64,000 bases of DNA from contig NZ_CP084910.1 in the NCBI RefSeq assembly GCF_020535245.1, positions 2,394,501 to 2,458,500 of the forward strand, given 5' to 3'. Origin of the DNA: Asticcacaulis sp. AND118. GTDB taxonomy: Bacteria > Pseudomonadota > Alphaproteobacteria > Caulobacterales > Caulobacteraceae. Positions within the stretch are counted from its first letter, which is position 1, and the number at the start of each line of letters is the position of its first letter. Positions 7,108-15,482 of this stretch are shown piece by piece. The notes under the pieces are model-generated. The model was not told the origin of the DNA. It saw only the letters and a list, made by a program, of their open reading frames with translations, and did no database searches. The position numbers were made by a program, and so were the translations under genes.

Positions 7108-10100
7108 CTAGTCCCTGCGCCGCAAATCCAGCGTCATCGGATAGTCCGGATTGACGAACAAGGTCGGTACGCGCACCCGGCCCGGCGTATGGGTCGGGGC
7201 CTCAAAGCGCGACAGGCGACGGCCCTCGGCTTCGTTTTCATTGAGCGGCAACTGCTCGTAATTGCGCCCGCCGGGGTGCATGACGTGGTAGCGGCACCCG
7301 CCCACCGACCGCTCCAGCCGCGTATCTATGACGTCGAACTGCAAGGGCGTATTGACCGGCAGGTTGGGATGCAGCGACGACCACGGGGCCCAGGCCTTGT
7401 AACGCACGCCGGCGACCTGAATATGGGCTTCCCGCGTCGGGTGCAGCGGCAGGCGGCGGCCGTTGCAGGTGACGACGTGCTGATCGCCGACCGCGCCGGA
7501 CAACACCACCTCGATGCGCTCGACCGAGGAATCGACGCCGCGTGAGGTGCCGCCCGCCGACGGTTCCTCGCCCATCACCGGCCAGGGCTCCAGCCCGGCG
7601 CGCAGTTCCAGCGTCAGGCTGCCGATCTGCACGCTGCCCAGAGACGGGAAGCGGAAATCGAAAAAGGGAATGAACCAGTCGCGGCTGAAGTCGTAGCCAT
7701 TGGCTTTCAGGAAATCGAGCACCTCGTACAGGTCTTCGCGCACATGCTGCCCCAGCATGAAGCGATCATGCAACTGCGTTCCCCATCGCACCAGCCGGCC
7801 GCCATAGGGCTTTTTCCAGAAGACCGCGATCAGGGCGCGGATCAGCAGGGCCTGAATGAGGTTCATCTGCGGGTGCGGCGACATTTCGAAGCCGCGCATT
7901 TCCAATAGCCCCAGCCGCCCGCGATCCGAGTCCGGCGAATAGAGCTTGTCGATGCAGAATTCGGCGCGGTGCGTGTTGCCGGTCAGATCGACGAGCAGGT
8001 TGCGCAGCAGGCGGTCGACCAGCCACGGGGCCTGCTCCGCCTCGCCCTTCGGCAGGTTGGACAGGGCGATTTCCAGTTCGTAGAGGGATTCATGGCGCGC
8101 TTCGTCGATGCGCGGGGCCTGCGAGGTCGCGCCGATATACATGCCCGAAAACAGATAGGACAGGCTGGGGTGGTTCTGCCAGAAGCTGATCAGTGAGCCC
8201 AGCACATCCGGACGGCGCAAGAACGGCGAGTCCTCCGGTCTCTGCGCCCCCATGACGATATGGTTGCCGCCGCCCGTGGCGACGCGCTTACCGTCGATGA
8301 GGAACTTGTCTGCCACCAGACGCGACAGGCGCGCCTCATCGTAGACTGTGGTGATGATGTTTTTCAGTTCGTCCCAGTTGCGCGCCGGCTGGATATTGAC
8401 CTCGATGACGCCGGGGTCGGGCGTGACGCTGAGGGATTCGACGCGGTGGTCGCGCGGCGGGGCGTAGCCTTCGATCACCACCGGCACCTTGAGCTGCGTC
8501 GCCACGGCCTCGATGGCCGCGGTCAGCTCGAAATAGTGCTCGGCATAGACCATCGGCGGCAGGAAGAGGAACAGCTTGCCGTGGCGCACCTCGGCACACA
8601 GGGCCGAACGCACCAGACCGTTGGGACCTTCCCAGCGCCTCGGATCGGCCTTGCCCGCGCCGATAGCTTTGGCGAAACGCGACACGAGGATGTCTGCTTC
8701 CGGCAGGGGCTCGGTCGGCGCGAAGGGCGAACGCGGCGGAAACTGATGCGCCTCGACGGCCTTGACATCGACAAAGGGCAAGGCCCCCAGCGGCAGACGC
8801 AACCCTACCGGCGAGTTGCCGGGTATCAACATCATCTTCTCGGTACGGAATTTCCACGGATTCGACATCCAGCCATCGAACTGCGCCGAATACTGCAACG
8901 GCAGGACGAAGCCCGTCGGCTGCCCCAGATCCTTGTCCAGCAAGGCCTGAAGCCGCTTGCGCTCGGTCGCCTCATAGACATCGGCCTTGAGCATCTCCCC
9001 TTCGAGCGGCAGGCGCTGCTCCTTCCACAGATGGTAGGGGATGTCTTCATAGGCATCGATGACGAGGTCTGCGTGCAGGCCCAACGCCGTGGCCAGCGTG
9101 CGCAGGAAGGTGCGCGCCGTCTGCTGCGGTTCGTGCGCGGGGGCCTCAGGGTCTATGAGCAGGTCGGCATCGAGCCACAGGGGTTTCTTGTCCAGCCGCC
9201 AGAAGGCGTTCATCGCCCAGCGCGGCAGGATTTCGCCCGGATACCATTTGCCCTGCGCGTGCTGGGCCACCGCACCCACCGCAAACTTCCCCGACAGGCG
9301 TTTGAACAGGTCGAAACCGAGCTTTTTCTTGGCGTCGGACAGGGCGGTAAAGTGCCACTCGTTCCCCGTGCGGTCATCAAGACTGACAAAGGTCGGCTCG
9401 CCGCCCATGGTCAGGCGCACCTCCTGCTTGTCCAGCGCCTTGTCCACCTTGTGCCCCAGGGCGTCGATGCGCTGCCATTCGGCGTCGGTATAAGGCTGGG
9501 TGACGCGGCGCGATTCGTAGATGCGCGTCACCGACATCTCATAGCCGAACTCGGACTGCGCCGGTTCGTGCGCGCCGGTGATGGGAGCCGCCGAGGTCGG
9601 GTTAGGAGCGCAGCACAGCGGGATATGGCCTTCGCCGGTGAACATGCCGGACGTCGGGTCGAGCCCGATCCAGCCCGCCCCCGGCAGATAGACCTCGTAC
9701 CAGGCGTGCAGGTCGGTGACGTCTTCGCTGACACCCGAAGGGCCATCGAGCGATTCGACATCCTGCTTGAGCTGGATCGAATAGCCGGAGACGAAGCGCG
9801 TGGCGAAGCCCTTGTGACGCAGGGCCTGACAGGCCAGCCACGCCATGTCGCGGCACGAGCCCTGCAGCAGGTTCAGCGTCTCGGCCGAGGTCTGCACGCC
9901 GGGCTCCATGCGCAGCGTGTAGTTCAGGTGCGTATTGACCTTCTGATTGAAGGCGACAAGGAAATCGACCGTACCCCACTTTTCGCCCGTCGCCGGATCG
10001 AGGTCGGGCATGGACCGCACGAAGTCCATCAGTATATCGTCGCGTTCCTTGATCTCCCGATAGGGCGCCAGTTCCTCCGCCAAGGCAGGGGCGTAGGTAA

Positions 10101-10410
10101 AGGGATAGTGGGTCGCCGTATCTTCAAGGAAGAAGTCGAACGGATTGAAGACCTTAATTTCAAGGACCAGATCGACCTCGACGCGGAACTGCGCCACCTT
10201 TTCCGGAAAGACGATACGCGCCAGCCAGTTGCCGAAAGGGTCCTGCTGCCAGTTGATGAAGTGGTTTTCCGGCTCGACCTTGAGCCGGTAAGACTGCACA
10301 TGGGCGCGGGTATGCGGGGCGGGACGAAGCCGGATGACCTGCGGCCCCATGCCGATCGGCCGCTCGTAACGGTAGTCGGTGACGTGATGCAGCGCCGTCA
10401 GTATGGTCAT
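7108..10410 (-). CDS. Large transglutaminase-DUF2126 protein
   Basis: An 1100-residue protein. Residues 1-290 form a bacterial transglutaminase-like domain: an N-terminal beta region (VTDYRYERPIGMGPQVIRLRP), then C186 in GSCRDMAW, H235 in DLHAWYEVY and the aspartate of GLDPTSG, a complete Cys-His-Asp triad. The long remainder is the DUF2126 region, rich in conserved W and G motifs such as WEGPNGLVRSALC. Transglutaminase-like enzymes of this group are thought to cut or form amide bonds. No signal peptide is seen, so it is probably cytoplasmic. It is divergent from the fusion protein at 10617, and known families place both next to cp-ATP-grasp and alpha-E genes, as here. Confidence 0.92.
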   Translation of the reverse strand: MTILTALHHVTDYRYERPIGMGPQVIRLRPAPHTRAHVQSYRLKVEPENHFINWQQDPFGNWLARIVFPEKVAQFRVEVDLVLEIKVFNPFDFFLEDTATHYPFTYAPALAEELAPYREIKERDDILMDFVRSMPDLDPATGEKWGTVDFLVAFNQKVNTHLNYTLRMEPGVQTSAETLNLLQGSCRDMAWLACQALRHKGFATRFVSGYSIQLKQDVESLDGPSGVSEDVTDLHAWYEVYLPGAGWIGLDPTSGMFTGEGHIPLCCAPNPTSAAPITGAHEPAQSEFGYEMSVTRIYESRRVTQPYTDAEWQRIDALGHKVDKALDKQEVRLTMGGEPTFVSLDDRTGNEWHFTALSDAKKKLGFDLFKRLSGKFAVGAVAQHAQGKWYPGEILPRWAMNAFWRLDKKPLWLDADLLIDPEAPAHEPQQTARTFLRTLATALGLHADLVIDAYEDIPYHLWKEQRLPLEGEMLKADVYEATERKRLQALLDKDLGQPTGFVLPLQYSAQFDGWMSNPWKFRTEKMMLIPGNSPVGLRLPLGALPFVDVKAVEAHQFPPRSPFAPTEPLPEADILVSRFAKAIGAGKADPRRWEGPNGLVRSALCAEVRHGKLFLFLPPMVYAEHYFELTAAIEAVATQLKVPVVIEGYAPPRDHRVESLSVTPDPGVIEVNIQPARNWDELKNIITTVYDEARLSRLVADKFLIDGKRVATGGGNHIVMGAQRPEDSPFLRRPDVLGSLISFWQNHPSLSYLFSGMYIGATSQAPRIDEARHESLYELEIALSNLPKGEAEQAPWLVDRLLRNLLVDLTGNTHRAEFCIDKLYSPDSDRGRLGLLEMRGFEMSPHPQMNLIQALLIRALIAVFWKKPYGGRLVRWGTQLHDRFMLGQHVREDLYEVLDFLKANGYDFSRDWFIPFFDFRFPSLGSVQIGSLTLELRAGLEPWPVMGEEPSAGGTSRGVDSSVERIEVVLSGAVGDQHVVTCNGRRLPLHPTREAHIQVAGVRYKAWAPWSSLHPNLPVNTPLQFDVIDTRLERSVGGCRYHVMHPGGRNYEQLPLNENEAEGRRLSRFEAPTHTPGRVRVPTLFVNPDYPMTLDLRRRD

Positions 10411-10428
10411 AGGTTCTCACTCTATTTT

Positions 10429-10456
10429 ATACCTCCCCAGTTTACTGGGGAGGTAT
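10429..10456. repeat. Perfect-arm palindrome of the ACCTCCCC family
   Basis: ATACCTCCCCAG / CTGGGGAGGTAT arms flank a TTTA loop. The same arms recur at the ends of the longer element at 63412-63587. The rest of 10411-10616 has no gene; it is AT-rich from about 10500 to 10570 and should contain the divergent promoters. Confidence 0.75.
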
Positions 10457-10616
10457 GAATTAGGCCGACCCCGCAGGGCACAGTCTCAGTCTGTCAGCTT
10501 ACGTATGCTTTTCCCACAAAATCACGTCACAGAACTGTAACGAAGACAAAAAAAATGTGTAACTCTGATACAGCACGGCATATGGACAAGACCCGGCCAA
10601 CGCCGTTTAGTTTCCA

Positions 10617-12563
10617 GTGAGCAAGAAGGACCACCCGTTGTTCAGCGATATTTCGAGCGACATCTTTGCGTTTAGTTTCGATGGCTTAAGCTCGCCGCTC
10701 ATCGACCTGAAATTCCGCACGGGTCCGCAGAAGGGCGACCATACGCTCGGCTGGGGTCTGGCATGGTATCCCGCGGATAATAAGGCGGCAATGGTGGCCA
10801 AAGACCCGGCGGCCAGGGATACGGTCTCGCTCAAGGGCGCGATGAGCGACTGGGAAGGTTTCCGCTCGACCGTCTTCTTCTGCAAGGTGCGCGGCGCGGC
10901 CACGGGCTACACCCACCTCGAAACCCAACCCTTCACCCGGTCCTTCGCCGGTCAGGACTGGGTGTTCATGCACAATGGCAATCTGGACAAGGAAGCCATC
11001 AAGAAACTGCACCACAACAAGTCGATCTTTCTGGAGCCGTTAGGGCGCACCGATTCCGAACTGGCGCTGGTTTTTTTGCTGGGCAAGATCGAGGACTACG
11101 GCGCACGGACCCTGGCCGTCATCGACCACAATGTGCTCTTGAGTTGGTTCCTGCAACTTGACGACCTCGGTTCGGCCGACATGGCCATTTCCGACGGCGT
11201 GACGGTTGCGGTCTTCTACGGCACGCAGTCGCAGGCCAGTCTCTATTACGGGCGGCTCAAGCCGCCGCACGCCGCCGAGGGTTTTCAGTCGGACGCCGCC
11301 TCCTTCGCGCTGAACAATCCGCGCGACACCTTCCGCACGGCGGTCGTCTTCGCCTCCTCGCCGTTCGCCTCGGGCGACTGGACGCCGATGCAGGGCGGTC
11401 AACTGATCATCGCCCGGCGCGGCGCGGTCATCTGGACCAACAAGAAAGAGCCGCTGCCTAGGTTGCCGCAGCCGCCCGCCCAGCCGGAACGCCCGGCGGC
11501 GCAGTCTTCGCCCATCCTTCAGGGCGGTCCGCTGGAGAAGATCACCGAGCGCAACGCCCTGTTCGCCAGCGTGCAGGCCCAGTCCCAGCAAGCCTCGATC
11601 GTCGCCAAGCTGGCCAGCATGAGCCACGTGCAGTCGAACGTCATCAACGCCAAGTCGATGACGCACGCACCGGACGGCTCGCCCCTCACCTACCGCCTGT
11701 ACGACCTCGTCCATTCGACCGAATACACTTACGAGAAGGCCGTCGAACATTCGACCCACCTCTTCCGCCTGCTGCCGGTCGAGGACCAGCTTCAGGAGGT
11801 CATCCATTCGACCCTGACCATATCGGCCGAGGGCGAGGACGTGCGTTTCGAGGATGTCTTCGGCAACCAGAACATCCACTATTCGATCATCAAGCCGTAC
11901 AAGCAGTTAACCGTTTCGTGCCGCTCTCTGGTCAAGATCTTCGGTCAGGCCCCGGACGATTACGGCCCGGCCCAGCGTCAGGCGCGCTTCCCCATTTCGT
12001 GGATGCCGTGGCAGCTTCAGGTCATGGAGCCCTACCTGCTGCTGCTGGAAATGCCGGAAACCCAGATCGCCGAACTTCTGGTCTATGCCCGCGCCTTCTC
12101 GGAGCGCAATGCCGGTCACGTGATGGACACGCTGAACGACATCAACCAGACCATCTATCGCGACTATGGCTACGTGCCGGGTTCGACCTCCTTCTCGACC
12201 ACGCCGTTCGACGTCTACGCCACCCGCAAGGGCGTCTGTCAGGACTTCGCCAACCTGTTCATCACGCTGGCGCGCCTGCTGGGCATCCCGGCGCGCTACC
12301 GTATGGGTTATATCTTCACCGGGGCGAACTACGAGAACAAGATCCAGTCCGACGCCTCACACGCCTGGGCCGAGGTCTATATCCCCTATATCGGCTGGCG
12401 CGGCTTCGATCCCACCAATGGCTGCCTGGTGACGCAGGACCATGTGCGGGTCGCCTGCGGACGCAACTATCTCGACGCCACGCCGACGTCGGGCACCATC
12501 TATCGCGGCGGCGGCAAGGAGGACCTGCGCGTGCAGGTCACCATGAACGAGGTGTTTTTATGA
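10617..12563 (+). CDS. Class II glutamine-amidotransferase-like domain fused to transglutaminase
   Basis: A 648-residue fusion. Residues 1-280 resemble class II (Ntn) glutamine amidotransferases of the YafJ type: GWGLAW (45-50), VRGAAT (91-96, substrate arginine R92), an ETQPF segment and the oxyanion motif HNG (119-121). The catalytic cysteine at position 2 is absent; the protein begins at a GTG as MSKKDH, and a stop three codons upstream rules out an in-frame extension. After a Pro/Ala linker (about 285-305) comes a transglutaminase domain with C541 (GVCQDF), H582 (SHAW) and D598 (GFDPTNG), a full triad. It heads the run towards the ATP-grasp and alpha-E genes. The N-terminal domain may bind an amide ligand without hydrolysing it. 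Confidence 0.88.
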   Translation: MSKKDHPLFSDISSDIFAFSFDGLSSPLIDLKFRTGPQKGDHTLGWGLAWYPADNKAAMVAKDPAARDTVSLKGAMSDWEGFRSTVFFCKVRGAATGYTHLETQPFTRSFAGQDWVFMHNGNLDKEAIKKLHHNKSIFLEPLGRTDSELALVFLLGKIEDYGARTLAVIDHNVLLSWFLQLDDLGSADMAISDGVTVAVFYGTQSQASLYYGRLKPPHAAEGFQSDAASFALNNPRDTFRTAVVFASSPFASGDWTPMQGGQLIIARRGAVIWTNKKEPLPRLPQPPAQPERPAAQSSPILQGGPLEKITERNALFASVQAQSQQASIVAKLASMSHVQSNVINAKSMTHAPDGSPLTYRLYDLVHSTEYTYEKAVEHSTHLFRLLPVEDQLQEVIHSTLTISAEGEDVRFEDVFGNQNIHYSIIKPYKQLTVSCRSLVKIFGQAPDDYGPAQRQARFPISWMPWQLQVMEPYLLLLEMPETQIAELLVYARAFSERNAGHVMDTLNDINQTIYRDYGYVPGSTSFSTTPFDVYATRKGVCQDFANLFITLARLLGIPARYRMGYIFTGANYENKIQSDASHAWAEVYIPYIGWRGFDPTNGCLVTQDHVRVACGRNYLDATPTSGTIYRGGGKEDLRVQVTMNEVFL

Positions 12564-12567
12564 GTCT

Positions 12568-12690
12568 CGCACAAAAGTTTCGGCGCGCTGCGCCGAATAC
12601 GTTTTGTGCGGATCAGCATCGTGAAAAATGCCTCGGGGCGGCCCTTCGGCATTTTTCGATTTTTTACCAAACGATGCCCTGACGGGCATC
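12568..12690. other. Three consecutive hairpins between fusion gene and ATP-grasp gene
   Basis: Hairpin 1 (12568-12610) pairs CGCACAAAA with TTTTGTGCG around an inner stem TTCGGCGC / GCGCCGAA. Hairpin 2 (12623-12657) pairs GAAAAATGCC with GGCATTTTTC and is followed by a T-rich tract, so it could be a terminator or attenuator. Hairpin 3 (12673-12690) pairs GATGCCC with GGGCATC. They fill most of the 186-base gap. Confidence 0.7.
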
Positions 12691-12749
12691 GGAAAAAGGT
12701 TTGAAAGTACGCGTATTTTTTGAAGTTGTTCGCTTGGGGAGGCACCCGC

Positions 12750-14207
12750 GTGAGTCTGGAATCATACAAGACCGACGGTTTTTTCGATGAACTGTTCGCC
12801 CGCGACGGCGTACCGCACGCGGCGGCTGCCGGCCTTGTAGAACAGATCGACGCCCTCAGCCGCGGCGACCTGAAACGCCGTCAGAAGCAGGCCGAGGACA
12901 TCCTCTATCAGTCGGGCAATACCTTCAATGTCTATGGCGACAAGAAGGGCACCGAGAAGATTCTGCCCTTCGACATCATTCCGCGCCTTGTCTCCGCCGA
13001 AGACTGGGCCAAGCTGGAGCGCGGCATCAATCAGCGCATCCGCGCGCTCAACCTGTTTATTCAGGACATCTACAACGACCAGAAAATCCTTAAGGACAAG
13101 GTCATCCCTTCGGAGCTGATCTTTTCCTCGGCCTGCTATCTCAAGCCTTGCGAAGGGTTGCAGCCGCCCAAGGGCGTGTGGACGCACATTTCCGGCACCG
13201 ATTTCGTGCGCGACGGCGATGGCGAATTCTACGTACTGGAGGACAATCTGCGTTGCCCGTCGGGCATTTCCTACGTGCTGGAAAACCGCGCCGTGCAGAA
13301 GCGCATCCTGCCCAAGGCCTTTCAGACATTGAAAGTGCGCCCAGTCTCCAACTATGGCGATCACCTGTACAAGACGCTGAAATTCATCGCACCGGACGGC
13401 AAGGACGCTCCGAACATCGTCGTCCTGACGCCCGGCATCTACAATTCCGCCTATTTCGAACACGCCTATCTGGCGCAGCAGATGGGCGTGCCCCTGTGCC
13501 AGAATTCCGACCTCGTGGTCGAAGACGACACGGTCTATATGCGCACGACCCAAGGGTTGAGGCAGGTCGATGTCATCTATCGCCGCATCGACGACGAGTT
13601 CATCGACCCGGAGGTCTTCCGTAAGGATTCGCTGCTGGGCGTGCCGGGCATCATGAACGCCTATCGCAAAGGCAAGGTGGCGCTGGCCAACGCGCCGGGC
13701 ACCGGTATTGCCGACGACAAAGCCATCTACGCCTATGTGCCGAAGATCGTGAAATACTATCTGGGCGAAGACGCCATCGCCCAGAACGTCCCGACCTATA
13801 TCTGCGAGGACGACAAGGAGCGCGAATATGTGCTGGCCAATCTCGACAAGCTGGTGGTCAAGGCGGTGAACCTGTCGGGCGGCTACGGCATGTTGATCGG
13901 ACCCAAATCGACCAAGGCCGAGCAGAAGGAATTCGCCGCCCTGATCAAGGCCAAGCCGCGCGACTATATCGCTCAACCGACCCTGTCGTTGTCGCGTGCG
14001 CCCACCCTCATCGGCAACGGCATCGAAGGTCGCCACGTCGATTTCCGCCCCTATTCACTCTATGGTGAAGACGTTTTCACCCTGCCCGGCGGCCTGACGC
14101 GCGTGGCGCTCAAGAAGGGTTCGCTGGTGGTCAATTCCTCGCAGGGCGGCGGGTCCAAGGACACCTGGGTGCTGGGCGAAGGCGAAACCTATGGAGTCGC
14201 GGAATGA
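12750..14207 (+). CDS. Circularly permuted ATP-grasp protein (DUF404/DUF407 type)
   Basis: A 485-residue member of the circularly permuted ATP-grasp family. Recognisable segments are NQRIRALNLFIQDIYND, the EDNLRCPSGISYVLENR stretch, VVLTPGIYNSAYFEH, VDVIYRRIDDEFIDP and a late VKAVNLSGGYGMLIGP glycine loop. Such enzymes are predicted amidoligases that join an amine to a carboxylate with ATP. I chose the GTG at 12750 because GGGGAGG lies 7 bases before it; the frame extends upstream to a TTG without support. It is followed by the alpha-E gene, its usual companion, after a 160-base gap that holds a repeat. The substrate is not known. Confidence 0.92.
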   Translation: MSLESYKTDGFFDELFARDGVPHAAAAGLVEQIDALSRGDLKRRQKQAEDILYQSGNTFNVYGDKKGTEKILPFDIIPRLVSAEDWAKLERGINQRIRALNLFIQDIYNDQKILKDKVIPSELIFSSACYLKPCEGLQPPKGVWTHISGTDFVRDGDGEFYVLEDNLRCPSGISYVLENRAVQKRILPKAFQTLKVRPVSNYGDHLYKTLKFIAPDGKDAPNIVVLTPGIYNSAYFEHAYLAQQMGVPLCQNSDLVVEDDTVYMRTTQGLRQVDVIYRRIDDEFIDPEVFRKDSLLGVPGIMNAYRKGKVALANAPGTGIADDKAIYAYVPKIVKYYLGEDAIAQNVPTYICEDDKEREYVLANLDKLVVKAVNLSGGYGMLIGPKSTKAEQKEFAALIKAKPRDYIAQPTLSLSRAPTLIGNGIEGRHVDFRPYSLYGEDVFTLPGGLTRVALKKGSLVVNSSQGGGSKDTWVLGEGETYGVAE

Positions 14208-14221
14208 GATTATACATTGCG

Positions 14222-14349
14222 CCCCCTCTCCCCGCATGCGGGGGGAAGGTTGGGATGAGGGGCAAACCCGAAACGCCTGATCTGATCTCCAACACGCCTG
14301 CCCCTCATCCGGCCTACCGGCCACCTTCTCCCCGCATACGGGGAGAAGG
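14222..14349. repeat. Long imperfect palindrome between ATP-grasp and alpha-E genes
   Basis: The left half (CCCTCTCCCCGCATGCGGGG, then GGATGAGGGGC) is mirrored by the right half (GCCCCTCATCC, then CTTCTCCCCGCATACGGGGA). It is a typical dispersed intergenic palindrome that could fold in the transcript between two genes of one operon. Confidence 0.75.
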
Positions 14350-14367
14350 ACAATATGGAACTGCCCA

Positions 14368-15303
14368 ATGATGCTGTCTCGCGTTGCCAACTCGATTTAC
14401 TGGATGTCGCGCTATCTGGAGCGCGCTGAAAACGTCGCGCGCTTCATCGATGTCAATACGCACCTGATGCTCGATCTGGGGCTTAGTTTTGAAGACACGC
14501 AATGGTATCCGCTGATCGCCACCTCCGGCGACGACGACGGCTTCAAGAAGCGCTACACCACGCCTGACGAAAAGTCCGTCGTGCGCTTTCTGACCTTCGA
14601 CGACAAGAACCCCAATTCGATCCTGTCATCCATCTACCGGGCGCGCGAGAATGCCCGCACGGTGCGCGAGGTCATCCCGGTCGAGGTGTGGGAAAAGATC
14701 AACGAGCTTTACCACCTGACGCAGTCGCACAGCCGCAAGCGCTCAGTCGAAGCGCTTCAGGACTACTATACCGAGGTACGTCAGTCCGGCACCCACTTCG
14801 CCGGCATGATGATCAACGCCATGTCGCGCGGCGACGGCTGGCACTTCGCCCGCATGGGGCAGTTGCTGGAGCGCGCCGACAAGACCGCGCGCCTGCTCGA
14901 TGTGAAATACTTCCTGCTGCTGCCGCGCGGCGAACAGGTCGACAGCCCCTACGACAATGTGCAGTGGGGCGCGGTACTCAAATCGGTCAACGCGCTTGAA
15001 ATGTACCGGCAGGAATATCACTCGATCAACTACCGCGACGTGACGCAGTTCCTGCTGTTCTCGAAACTGTTCCCGCGTTCGGTACGTTTCTCGCTCGACT
15101 ACGCCACCGTGTGCATGGAGGCCATCTGCGAGACGCAACCGCGCTGCACGGCGCTGGAAGAGATGAAAAGCCTGCACACCCGCCTGATGGAGGCCGACGC
15201 CACGACCATCATCGCTTCGGGCCTGCATGAGTTCATCGACGATCTGCAACAGGGCCTGAACCGGCTGGACCAGACGGTCTACGAAACGTTTTTCAAGGAC
15301 TGA
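14368..15303 (+). CDS. Alpha-E (DUF403) domain protein
   Basis: A 311-residue all-helical protein of the alpha-E/DUF403 family. The N-terminus MLSRVANSIYWMSRYLERAE is highly characteristic, as are the later segments RARENARTVREVIPVEVWE, FARMGQLLERADKTARLLDVKY and SVRFSLDYATVCMEAI. Alpha-E proteins nearly always sit beside the circularly permuted ATP-grasp protein and transglutaminases, as here, and may act as a scaffold or as part of a peptide-forming enzyme. The start is one of two adjacent ATG codons, and its own ribosome binding site is weak. It probably belongs to the same transcript as the ATP-grasp gene. Confidence 0.92.
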   Translation: MMLSRVANSIYWMSRYLERAENVARFIDVNTHLMLDLGLSFEDTQWYPLIATSGDDDGFKKRYTTPDEKSVVRFLTFDDKNPNSILSSIYRARENARTVREVIPVEVWEKINELYHLTQSHSRKRSVEALQDYYTEVRQSGTHFAGMMINAMSRGDGWHFARMGQLLERADKTARLLDVKYFLLLPRGEQVDSPYDNVQWGAVLKSVNALEMYRQEYHSINYRDVTQFLLFSKLFPRSVRFSLDYATVCMEAICETQPRCTALEEMKSLHTRLMEADATTIIASGLHEFIDDLQQGLNRLDQTVYETFFKD

Positions 15304-15406
15304 GACGACCGGCCGGGATTGATCGCCACACAGTTGACCTAATGTCGCGCCACAAAGACCTCATTTGAATACTGTTGTTCCTGAAAGCGGGAACGATGTT
15401 CCTGGA

Positions 15407-15449
15407 GCGCATTCCGAAACGTGTGCAGCGGCTTTCGGAATCAGTGCGC
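15407..15449. repeat. Alphaproteobacterial palindromic intergenic motif, copy 2
   Basis: GCGCATTCCGAAA ... TTTCGGAATCAGTGCGC is an imperfect palindrome closely matching, in reverse, the copy at 56891-56932; the central GTGTGCAGCGG corresponds to CCGCTGCAC there. A small hairpin GTTCC / GGGAAC (15377-15394) precedes it. Confidence 0.7.
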
Positions 15450-15482
15450 GGTAAAGTTAAATGAAGGCAAACGGGGCAAAGG

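Noticed and set aside
8260-10458. 732-codon open frame opposite the DUF2126 transglutaminase gene
   Set aside because: It lies antisense to a clearly recognisable protein, is rich in R, G, Q and H as expected for a GC-rich shadow frame, and shows no domain.
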